A stretch of 64,000 bases of DNA from positions 503,239 to 567,238 of the forward strand of contig KV748240.1 of assembly GCA_001692895.1 (NCBI GenBank), in the 5' to 3' direction. Source of the stretch: Cenococcum geophilum 1.58. Its lineage: Eukaryota; Ascomycota; Dothideomycetes; Gloniales; Gloniaceae. Of this stretch, positions 53,740 through 64,000 are shown piece after piece (the first letter of the stretch is position 1; the number at the start of each line of letters is the position of its first letter). Made by a program: the position numbers and the translations under genes. The notes under the pieces were generated by a model, which saw only the letters and a program-made list of their open reading frames with translations, was not told where the DNA came from and made no database searches.

Positions 53740-56700
53740 ATAATAATAAGGATATATTTATATACCTTACTATAGCATTAGTATACTAGCAGCAGTTATA
53801 ATATAGTTAATTAAAATATTAGTTTATAGGCGAGCGGGTAGTTTTAATAGCTTTAAAAAACTAGATAGGGCAGAATAGGGAGTTTTAATATAAAAGTATA
53901 GGGTATAGTCTTTAATAAAGGTAGCCGTAAACTAGGAGATCCCTAGCTACCAGTATATTTAGTTTAAAAGGTTAAGAGTTTTAACCTAGCTAGGGTATTT
54001 AGCGGGGCCGCTACTATAAAAGCGATAAATAACTTCTAAGTAGAGGTTTAGGGCGTTAGGGATAAAGAGGCGTTAGTAAAAGTAGATTTATCTATTAATA
54101 ATACTATATTGTAACTTATTATAATAAAGTAATTTCCTAATATTCTTTAGCTAACGGCGAGCTTTTTAATTACGTAGGGCCGCTACTATATCTTTTATAA
54201 GTTCGTTCTCCTAATATCTTAACTAAATTAGCTTATTTAGTAACTTTTTGGCTATTTTAGGGTCTAGAGCGGCTATAAACTCCGTATTATTAAAGTTGCG
54301 GGACTTATATAGTAATTCTTCTAAAATTATAGGGTTAACTTTTTAGGGTAATATAATAACTTAAGATTAGTAGCAAAGGCGTTTATTATTAGCATTCTTA
54401 GGTTTTATTTTTAGTAGTTAGCTTAAGGCGTTAAGGAGCGTAGCTTTATTGCTTGGTCTATATATAATTACAAAGTTAAACTATAAAAGGAACTCTGCCT
54501 ACCAGACTTAGTATTAGTTTAGTTACTTAGTAGTTATAAATATCTATAGGTTTTTATAGTTAGTAATAATTTTAAACAGCTCCTTAGTCCCTTATAGCTT
54601 AGGACGCTATTTCTTTAAAGCCTTAATAATAGTTCAGAGTTTTTTATTATAGATCTTATAGTTATACTTTAGTATAGAGTGCTTTATAGAGAAGAATGCA
54701 ACTAGTCTTAGTTTACTATTGTTATTATACTAGGAAAGGACTTTACTAGAAGCCTAATTTAATACATCTATCTCTACCACTGTTTTCTTTATATAGTTAT
54801 AGTACGCTAATACTAGTGCTATAGTAAAGGCTCTCTTAAGGGCCTTAAATAACTTAGCTTATTTTAGTCCCTATAGCTATCTAATATCCTTTTTTAGGAG
54901 TTTTATTATAGGTGTAGTAATAGTAGAGTAGCCTTAGATAAACGTATAGTAAAATTTTATAAATCTAAAAAACTACTCTAATTCCTTAACTAAGGTTATG
55001 TTCTCCTATACTTATAAGGCTTAAACCTTTTTAGAGTCTATACTTATTTTTTCTATTAAGATAATTAAGCTAAGGTATTTTATCTTTATTATATAGAACT
55101 CTAATTTACTAATATTAATTTAGAAGCTAATGGTTCTAAGGTAGTAAATTACCTCTTTAATATACCTAATATACTTAGCTTAGGTTTTAGAAAATATAAG
55201 GATATTATTAAGGTATGCTATATAATAGTTATCTAGTATATTATAAAGAATATAATTAATATAATTTTAAAATATAGCTAGGGCATTATAAAGGCTAAAT
55301 AGGGTTACTAGTATTTTATAGAGCCTAAAGCGGGTAATAAATGCTATAAGCTATTTATAACCCTTTATAATACAAATCCTATTAAACGTAGTAATAATAT
55401 TAAGCTTAGTATAGAATTTAGCGCTATATAGGGTATTAAGTGTTTTATAAATAAGCGGGAGCAGGTATTAGTTCTTAATAGTAATATTATTAAGTCCTCT
55501 ATAGTTATAGTAGATCCTTATTCCTCCTCTTAGCTTAGCGGCAAGTAAAAGTAAGGCTATAGTAGGGGATATTAATTTTTAGATAAAGCTTTTATTAAGT
55601 ATTTTATTAATCCATTTCTTAACGTATTAGAGCTTAGTAGGGGAAAGTAGGCGGTTCTTATAGTATAGGGGCTGCTTTCCTAGTATAATTTTAATTTTAT
55701 AGTCCTATAGGCGATATAATAGGAGCTTATTAGCATTTTTTTAAGGAGAAACCCCTTAATATAGTGCCTGTATTTCTTTAGGAGGCGTTATATAATATTA
55801 TCCCTAGTTAAAGCGGGCTTGCCTTTTATAAACTTCTTAATATTTATATCCATAACTTTACGGTAAAGAAACTTAGTATTTATAGTCTAGAGGTTTTTTT
55901 TAAGGAAATAGTAAAAATAACTAAGGAAGACCTTATAGGCTTCTTCTATTATATAGTTACTATTAACTAAGCGGTAAAAGGATTTCTTTATTAGGTTTAG
56001 TATCTTAACTAGTTTAATAAGGAGTTCTATTAATTGTTTCCGTTTTTCTTATTCTACTAATTCTACTAGCTTCGCTATATAGATCCTTATTACTTTTACG
56101 CCTTTTTATTTATAAAACTAGATAAAATTTATAGCGTATATATTTATAATATCGTCTAAATTAGGGCGTATTTAATATTACGGTAGGGCTAGCTTATCTT
56201 AGTTAGCTTTTAAAAGTAGTTTTTAGGCGGCGGCCTTATATAAGGCGTATAGGGAGTAGGTATAAGGTTAGACGTTATAGTAGCACGGTCTCTATTATCT
56301 AGGTCTTAATAGTTTTATAGCTAGTCTTTACTATAACACGGGCTATAGTGTGCGTATATAGCATATAGCTTAATTTTAGGTATTAGGCCAAGCGGCTAGG
56401 GTTTAAAGGGTATTTAGGTTAGCGTTAGATTTTTAATAGTAGTAATATAAAGTAGATCTTCTTCCTTAGTCTTAGTAAGACTAGCTAGCCTATTATTTTA
56501 GTCTTAGGTATTAAAGTAGTCTAGTTTTCTACTATCTTATTACTTTATAGCTATATAGGTTTCCCTTTATTAAGAATATTTTCTATTATTAGGGCTTTAT
56601 ATATAATCCTAAGTACTAGGCTTAGTAGTGTTAAGTATCTATATAGGGCGTCCCTACTACTATTAGCTATCCCCTATAAAAGGCAGTTCCTAAAATAGTA

Positions 56701-56819
56701 GTCTAGGTTAAAGTAGATCTTAAGCTTCCTAAAGCTAGGGCAAGGCTTATACTTCTAGAGCTAAAGTATACCTAGAATAATTAGGGTAGTAAGTAAAAGT
56801 TTAGTAATAAAAAAGAGTA

Positions 56820-57245
56820 ACGTATTCCACCACCGAGCCGGCAGAACCACCGAGCCGGCAAGTCCATTTCCCCACCAAAAATCGTAAAAATCACAATATA
56901 ATATCTTAACAACCACTTAATAATAAATTTTAAAAATTTATATTTAGACTTTTATATACGCTTTGCAGCTTCTATTAAAGTTGTATAGTAATTAGTTAAG
57001 TGGTTTTTAAAATATTATAATTTGGGGGCCAAAATATAGCCAAATTACTATATCTTAAAAACTACTAAACTAATTACTATGCAGCTTTAATAGAAGCTGC
57101 AAAGCGTATATAAAAGTCTAAATATAAATTTTTAAAATTTATTATTAAGTGGTTGTTAAGATATTATATTGTGATTTATACGATTTTTGGTGGGGAAATG
57201 GACTTGCCGGCTCGGTGGTTCTGCCGGCTCGGTGGTGGAATACGT
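56820..57245. mobile_element. 426-bp palindromic MITE (foldback), TA target duplication
   Basis: The two halves are inverted copies of about 205 bp. The outer 75 bp are GC-rich and identical (ACGTATTCCACCACCGAGCC..., with CCACCGAGCCGGCA given twice). The inner part is AT-rich with a few mismatches, mostly C/T. It is flanked by TA (56818-56819 and 57246-57247). Gypsy-5 has the empty site, with a single TA at 60773-60774 and the same flanks. It encodes nothing. The TA target and an ACGT start resemble the Fot/pogo element at 32.2 kb, so a Tc1/mariner-class transposase may have moved it. Confidence 0.94.
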
Positions 57246-58535
57246 TATAGCTTTAATATAGAGGCTAATTAATATTTAGGTAGTAAAGTAGTCTATAATA
57301 AGTAAGGTCGGAATACTATCTATAAGGCGTAGTAATCTAGACGCTAATAGTTTCTTAGTTATAATATTATACTTTCTTATTATAGACTCTTTATTAGTAA
57401 ATGCTATTACCATACTATTGAAGTCTATTAGGCTTACTATATTAATATAAACTTAGGGGTATAGGTTATATAATAAGGAGAGCTAGGTTTAAATAAAGAT
57501 TAATTTTTTATTCCTGTTTGCTAATTTAAGATTAAGTAGTAGCTTACTAATAAAAAGGATTAATTTATTTAGTAATAGGACCTAATCTTCTTATCTTCCT
57601 CCTTATATAGTTTAGACTTTTAAACGTAACTTAGTATAAAGGTTTACCTTTTAATAACTAGGGTATAGGGCGGTTTAGTGTTTATCTAGCTAGTAGTGGT
57701 AGTTTTAATTAGGGTATAAAAAGATAATACCTCGCTAATAACATAGTTATATTTATATTTGCTAGTATAGAGTCGCTAATACTAGGCGCTATTAATGGGT
57801 TAGGCTTTTATATAGGGTATTATTTAAAGTAACTAAGCTATAGGGTTAAAGGGGGGGGGGTTGTCCGCTATAGCTATAATAGACTTTATAATTGCCGCGT
57901 CTATAATAGGCTCTACGGCCACCGCGTCCGTAGTTATTAGTTTATATTATTTAATAGGCTAGTATTAAAACTAGGTTTACTATCTTATTAGAGTTATAGG
58001 CGTTTTTCTAGTGGCTAGGTAGGCTATAGGTAAGGTATAATCTATTATTAAAGCGGCGCTTACGTTCTATATTTAAGATTCTATTAAGGTTTATAAGTTC
58101 TTTAGTTACTACTAAGGTTAGGGTTAGTGTAGGGGTAGGGGCTTAAATAGGTGGGCGGTAGTTAGTGTTTTTAAGGTTAGCTTAGTATATATAGTTCGCA
58201 AGGTTCTTAGTAAATATATCTATCTACTTACTCTAACCTATATAGTTACTATTATTAATTTTATAAGTAAGTCTAAGTACTAGCTTTTCTATTTTTAGAA
58301 AAATAAACTTTTAGAGTAAATCTACTTTTTATTTATCTATCTTCCTAATATAAACTATTAATTTATTAAGCTCTCCCTTTTAGGACTAGTAATTACACTC
58401 GCCTTAGAAGAAATAGTTAAACTTATTTTTTGCGACCTAGGTTATATTAATAACCTTATAGTAGGTAGTAAGCTCTTTAAGCATATTTTTTTTAGCAGGC
58501 TATTTCTATATACATATATTATTTAGGTTCTTATA

Positions 58536-58701
58536 TATTACGGCACTAACCTAACGTATACTATTTCCTACTGTTAGCTAGCCTACTACTAGCGCCTTAG
58601 CGGCTGGCCCTACTATTTGTATATAATACCCCCTTTTACCTTTTTCTCTTCTTTATAGCATAATGTAGTTATTTAATCTACTTTATTATAGCACTGTAAT
58701 A
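58536..58701 (+). repeat. 5' LTR of gypsy-5
   Basis: 166 bp, TATTACGGCACTAACC...CACTGTAATA (from TGTTACGG...GTAACA). Homologous to 46093-46269. Confidence 0.88.
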
Positions 58702-58897
58702 GTTTATACTATTATTAATTACGCCTTATCGTGATTACTAATTCTCTATATCCTAGTTATCTCCGCCTTAAAATAATCGCGACCTATACGCGCAGCCGAC
58801 GCGCCTATACGCTATAATCTAGTATAGTTCTAAAATAATTTTTAGTTTTTTCTTAGCGCTAAAGACCACCTAAATAGGCGATATTAATAATGCCGAA

Positions 58898-61800
58898 ATG
58901 GCTAAAACCTAAAACCCTCGCGAAGTTTTTGTAGACTTCTTTATATAGACACACCTTAACATTATATAAATAATCCGCCGCTCCCTACTATACCCTAAGA
59001 CCTTTAAGGCCGACAAAGCTTACTATACCCTTATTAACTATACTAATGAGTTCCTTAGCAATATTAAAGCGGGACTATAGTTTATATATAATATAAATAC
59101 CGCTAATAAGAAAGCTAATAAAAGCCTTAATACCCTTATTACTTCTTAGATAGGAACTATTAACTTCTAAATAAAGACTATTGTTATTCTAAAATAATTA
59201 ACCCCTATAACAACGGTGGTAACTTAGTAGAAAAAATAGAAGTCTAAAGACCTACTAATATTTAGCGGAAAAGGCACCCTATTAGAACAATAAGCTAACT
59301 TTAAAACCTAGTATATTAAGATTAAAGGAGTCTTTAACCGTAACTAGGACTACTTTAATATAGTTTAATCTTAAATCCTTTATATCTTGGATATACTAAA
59401 AGGTAAGGCCTAAAAGTTTATTAAGTAAGGCTTAGAGCTTATATATAAGAACCTAAACAATATATTTATATAGAAATAGCCTATTAAGGAAAATATGCTT
59501 AAAGAGCTTGCTACTTACTATAAGGTTATTAATATAACCTAGGTTACAAAAAATAAGCTTAACTATTTCCCCTAGGGCGAGCGTAATTATTAGTCCTAGA
59601 AGGGAGAGCTTAATAAGTTAATAGTTTATACTAGGAAGATAGATAAATAAAAGGTAAACTTACTTTAAAAGTTTATCTCTTTAAAGATAGAAGAGCTAGT
59701 ACTTAGACTTAACTATAAAATTAATAACAGTAACCATATAGGTTAAAGTAAGTAGATAGATATATTTGCTAAGAACCTTATAAACTATATATACTAAGCT
59801 AACCTTAAGAACACTAACTACTACCTACCTATTTAAGCCCTTACCCCTATACTAACATTAACCTTAGTAGTAACTAAAGAACTTATAAACCTTAATAGAA
59901 TCTTAAATATAGAGCGTAAGCGCCACTTTAATAATAGGTTATACCTTACCTATAGCCTACCTAGCCACTAAAAGGATGCCTATAACCTTAATAAGATAAT
60001 AAACCTAGTCCTAATGCCGGCCTATTAAATAATATAAACTAATAACCGTGGACGCAGTAACTGTAGAGACTATTATAGACTTAGAAACTATAGAGCCTAT
60101 TATAGACGCGGCGACTGTAAAGTCTACTATAGCCGTAGTAGATACCCCCCCCCTTTAACCCTATAGCTTAGCTACTCTAAATAATACCCTATATAGGAGC
60201 CTAACCTATTAATAGCGCTTAGTATTAGTAACTCTATACTAGCAAATATAAATATAGCCACGTTATTAGCGAGGTATTATCTTCTTATACCCTAACTAAG
60301 ACTAATACCACTAGCTAGATTAACACTAAACCACCCCACTAAAATAGCCCTATACCCCAGTTATTAAAAGGTAAACCCTTAAACTAAGTTACGTTTAAGG
60401 GTCTAAGCCATATAAAGAGGAAGATAAAAAAAAGTAGGTCCCTATTACTAGACTAATTAGTCCTTTTTATTAGTAAGCTGCTACTTAATCTTAGATTAGT
60501 AAATAGTAATAAGAAATTAATCCTTATTTAAACCTAGCTCTCCTTATTACGTAACCTATACCCCTAAGTCTATATTAATATAGTAAGCCTAATAAACTTT
60601 AGCAGTATAGCGATAGTATTTACTAATAAAGAGTCTATTATAAGAAAGTATAATATTATAACTAAGAAACCATTAGCGCCTAGGCTATTATACCTTATAG
60701 ATAGTATTCCGACCTTACTTATTATAGACTACTTTACTGCCTAAATATTAATTGGCCTCTATACTAAAGCTATACTTTTTCTTATTACTAAACTCTTACC
60801 TACTACCTTAATTATTTTAGGTATACCTTAGCTCTAAAAGCATAAGCCCTACCCTAGCTTTAGGGAGCTTAAGATCTACTTTAACTTAGACTACTACTTT
60901 AGGAACTACCTTCTATAGGGAATAGCCGACGATAGTAGAGACGCCCTATATAGATACTTAGCACTATTAAGCTTAGTGCCTAGGACTATATATAAAGCCC
61001 TAATAGTAAAAGATATTCCTAATAAAGGGGAACCTATATAGCTATAAAGTAACAAGATAGTAGAAAATTGGACTACTTTAGCACTTAAGGCTAAAATAAT
61101 GGGCTAGCTAGTCTTACTAAGACTAAGAAAGAAGGTCCGCTTTACGCCGCTACTACTAATAATCTAACGCTAACCTAGACACCCTTTAAACCCTAGCCGC
61201 CTAGCCTAATACCTAAAACTATGCTATATGCTATATACGCACACTATAGCCTACGTTATAATAAGGACTGGCTATAGAACTACTAAGACCCGGATAATAA
61301 AAACCGCGCCACTATAACGCCTAACCTTATACCTACTCCCCGCATACCTTATATAAGGCTACTGCCTAAAAACCGCTCCTAAGAGCTAACTAAGACGAGC
61401 TAACCCCGCTATAACGTTAGGAGAAAACTAAATACGCCCTAATTTAGATAATATTATAAATATACACGCTATAAATTTCGCCTAGTTTTATAAATAAAAA
61501 GGTATAAAAGTAATAAGGATCTATATAGCGGAGCTAGTAAAATTAGTAAAATAAGAAGAACGGAAATAATTAATAGATAAACGCCCTACTAAACTAGTTA
61601 AGATACCGGACCTAATAGAGGAATCCTTTTACCGCTTAGTTAATGGTAACTATATAATAAAAGAAGCCTGTAAGGTCTTCCCTAGTTATTTTTACTATTT
61701 TCTTAAGGAAAACCTCTAGACTATAAATACTAAGTTTCTTTGCTATAAAGTTATAAATATAGATATTAAAAAGTTTATAAAAAGTAAGCCCGCTTTAATT

Positions 61801-64000
61801 AGGGATAATATTATATAACGCCACCTAAGGGAATATAAGCACTATATTAAGGGGTTTCTCCTAAAAAATGCTAATAAGCTCCTACTATATCGCCTATAGG
61901 ACTATAAAATTAAAATTATGCTAGGAAAGTAGCCCCTATACTATAAGAACCGCCTACTTTCTTTTACTAAGCTCTAATACGCTAAGAAATAGATTAATAA
62001 GATGCTTAATAAAGGCTTTATCTAAGAATTAACACCTCTTACTATAGCCCTACTCCTACTTACTACTAAGCTAAAAAAAAAGGAGTAAGAATTTACTATA
62101 ACTATAGAGGACTTAATAACGTTACTATTAAGAACTAATACCCGCTCCTACTTATCTATAAGACACTCAATGCCCTATACGGCACTAAATTCTATATTAA
62201 GCTTAATATTATTACCGCGTTTAATAGAATTCGTATTACTAAAGACTATAAGTAGCTTATAGTATTTATTACCTACTTTAGGCTTTATAAGATGCTAGTA
62301 ACCCTATTTAACCTTTATAATGCCCTAGCTATATTTTAAAACTATATTAACTATATTCTTTATAATGTATTAAACGACTATTATATAGCATACCTTAATA
62401 ACATCCTTATATTTTCTAAAACTTAAGCTAAGTATACTAGGCATGTTAAAGAGGTAATTCGCCACCTTAGAGCTGCTGGCCTTTAAATTAATATTAGTAA
62501 GTTAGAGTTCTATATAATAAAGATAAAGTACCTTAGCTTAATTATCTTAATAAAAGAAATAAGTATAGACCCTAAAAAGGTCTAAGCCTTATAAGTATAG
62601 GAGAACCCAATCTTAGTTAAGGAATTATAGCAGTTTCTTAAATTTATAAACTTTTACCGTAGATTTATTTAAGGCTATTTTGCTATTACTATACCTATAA
62701 TAATACTCCTAAGAAAGGACATTGAATAGTTATAGGGACTAAAATAAGCTAAGTTGTTTAAGGCCCTTAAGAGAGCCTTTACTTTAGCACTAGTACTAGT
62801 ATACTATAACTATACGAAGAAAATAGTAGTAGAGATAGACGTATTAAATTAGGCTTTTAGTGGAGTCCTTTTTTAGTATAATAATAACGGCAAACTAAGA
62901 CTGGTCGTATTCTTCTCCGTAAAGTACTTTACGTTAAAGTATAACTATAAGATCTATAATAAAGAACAATTAGCTATTATTAAGGCTTTAGAAGAATAGT
63001 GTCCTAAGCTATAAAGGACTAAGGAGTTATTTAAAATTATTACTAACTATAAAAACCTATAGACGTTTATAACTACTAAGCAGCTAAACTAATACTAAGT
63101 CTAGTAGGTAGAATTTCTTTTATAGTTTAACTTTATAATTATATATAGACCTAGTAGCAAAGCTACGCCCCCTAATACCTTAAGCTAAGGACGTTAATAA
63201 TAAATGCCTTTACTACTAAGCCTAGGTTATTATACCGCCCTAAAAAGTTAACCCTATAATCTTAAAAGAATTACTATATAAGTCCTATAACTTTAATAAT
63301 ATAGAGTTTATAGCCGCTTTAAACCCTAAAATAGCTAAAAAGTTACTAGATAAGCCAATTTAGTTAAGATACTAGAAGAATAAACTTATAAGAGATATAG
63401 TAGCGGCCCTATATAATTAGAAAGCTCGCTATTAGCTAAAGAAGATTAGGAAATTACTCTATTGCAATAAGTTAGAATATAGTATTATTAATAGATAAAT
63501 CTACTTTTACTAACGCCTCTTTATTCCTAATACTTTAGACCTCTACCTAAAAGTTATTTATTACTCTTATAGTAGCAGCCCCGCTAATTACCCTAGCCGG
63601 GTTAAAACTTTTAACCTCTTAAACTAAATATACTAGTAGCTAGGAATCTCTAAGTTTATAGCTACCTTCATTAAAGACTATACCCTATATTTTTATACTA
63701 AAACCCCTTACTTTGCTTTGCCTAGTTTTTTAAAACTATTAAAACTACCTACTTACCTATAAACCGATATTTTAATTAACTATATTATAATGCTTTTAGT
63801 ATACTAACGCTACGGCAAGATATATAAATATATCTTTATTATTATAAACCGCTTAACTAAAATACAATACTTTATTTTAGTAATAAAACTCTTAATAAAG
63901 GAGCTAGTTAATAGCTTTATTAATAATATATATAAGCTCTATAGCGCACTAGATATAAATATCTTTAATTATAGCATATAGTTTATTAGCGACTTCCAAT
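58898..64000 (+). pseudogene. gypsy-5 gag-pol, RIP-inactivated, partial
   Basis: A likely gag start is ATG 58898. Gag includes FSGKGTLLEQ near 59260 and a knuckle region near 59920-59990 in which the expected Cys are Tyr (RLYLTY...PSHQKDAY). Protease region about 60480-61000, with a LIDSIPT, then TTLIILGIP block. Reverse transcriptase about 62060-62700, with NNVTIKN and AYLNNILIFS at 62388-62417 (YLDD changed to YLNN). RNase H about 62780-63180 (YNYKIYNKEQLAII). Integrase from about 63380, with TKIQYF and a FISDFQ block at the edge. Gag, RT and integrase are in three different frames, so indels add to the RIP stops. Confidence 0.9.

Larger units (their letters stand above)
46093..58535 (-). 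mobile_element. Ty3/gypsy element gypsy-4, minus strand, with three insertions
   Basis: 3' LTR 46093-46269, then internal 46270-47665 and 53745-58535. It is split by copia-3 in integrase and carries a palindromic MITE in its protease region. It is cut in gag at 58535 by gypsy-5, a close relative in the opposite direction. It is itself inserted in gypsy-6. Comparison with gypsy-5 shows the frame is continuous across each insertion. Confidence 0.9.
46270..58535 (-). pseudogene. gypsy-4 gag-pol (split), RIP-inactivated
   Basis: Minus strand, from right to left: gag fragment (57300-58535); protease region with the MITE; reverse transcriptase with AYLNNILIF at 55191-55226 (YxDD changed to YLNN); RNase H; integrase (INRLTK-type block split at 53745/47660); then chromodomain near 46600 and a non-coding end. 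The order matches gypsy-5 point for point. TAA/TAG stops throughout. Confidence 0.88.
58536..64000 (+). mobile_element. Ty3/gypsy element gypsy-5, plus strand, runs off the window
   Basis: 5' LTR 58536-58701, gag, protease, RT, RNase H and integrase up to the edge. It is inserted in the gag of gypsy-4, a member of the same family (the gypsy-4 sequence at the break corresponds to about 59443 here). Confidence 0.92.

Overview
The window looks like a repeat-rich block from a filamentous ascomycete (Pezizomycotina). Two kinds of sequence alternate. Most of it is very AT-rich, with CpA lost in favour of TpA. The transposon reading frames there are recognisable end to end but broken almost only by TAA and TAG (former CAA, CAG and TGG codons), and catalytic D is often changed to N, Cys to Tyr and His to Tyr. 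This is the signature of repeat-induced point mutation (RIP). The other kind has balanced base composition: a gene-bearing island at about 30.6-36.2 kb, and several short or non-autonomous elements. The species cannot be named from sequence alone.

Left arm (1-25.5 kb): the end of a plus-strand Ty3/gypsy element with its 3' LTR (gypsy-0); a degraded stretch with a LINE tail and an integrase fragment; a 2.2-kb cluster of six unrelated tandem arrays; then a three-level nest. Minus-strand gypsy-1 is split by minus-strand gypsy-2 (7478-21562, TSD ACTAC), which is split by plus-strand Ty1/copia copia-1 (8668-14962, 173-bp LTRs, TSD CTTTC). The gypsy-1 frame reads straight across the gypsy-2 insertion.

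Middle (25.5-30.6 kb): a short LTR element without a coding region (26560-29673, TSD ATAGT). Its 5' LTR carries a 1.5-kb MULE-like element (26663-28201, 10-bp TSD) filled with 12-bp minisatellites.

Gene island (30.6-36.2 kb): the 5' stub of a gene resembling a protease-propeptide/I9 inhibitor; unrecognised possible exons; a Fot/pogo transposon with perfect 44-bp TIRs but a RIP-killed transposase (32212-34291); a RIP-damaged WD40-repeat remnant; and the one convincing intact gene. That gene is a two-exon, 125-residue cysteine-rich secreted protein (35637-36151) whose mature chain is an internal duplication, one repeat per exon.

Right arm (36.2-64 kb): a deep nest whose right-hand ends lie beyond the window. 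Gypsy-3 starts 84 bp after the secreted-protein gene and is broken by copia-2. Copia-2 holds a poly(A) LINE fragment and a 941-bp retroposon-like insert with a 19-bp TSD, and is broken by gypsy-6. Gypsy-6 is broken by gypsy-4. Gypsy-4 contains copia-3 (47666-53739, TSD ATAAT), a 426-bp palindromic MITE (56820-57245, TSD TA) and gypsy-5, a relative in the opposite direction that runs off the window. Gypsy-5 supplies uninterrupted paralogous target sites that prove the copia-3 and MITE insertions.

Almost no coding potential remains outside 30.6-36.2 kb. The biological interest lies in the secreted protein at the edge of a RIP-active repeat block, the non-autonomous elements that look spared from RIP, and the layered insertion history.
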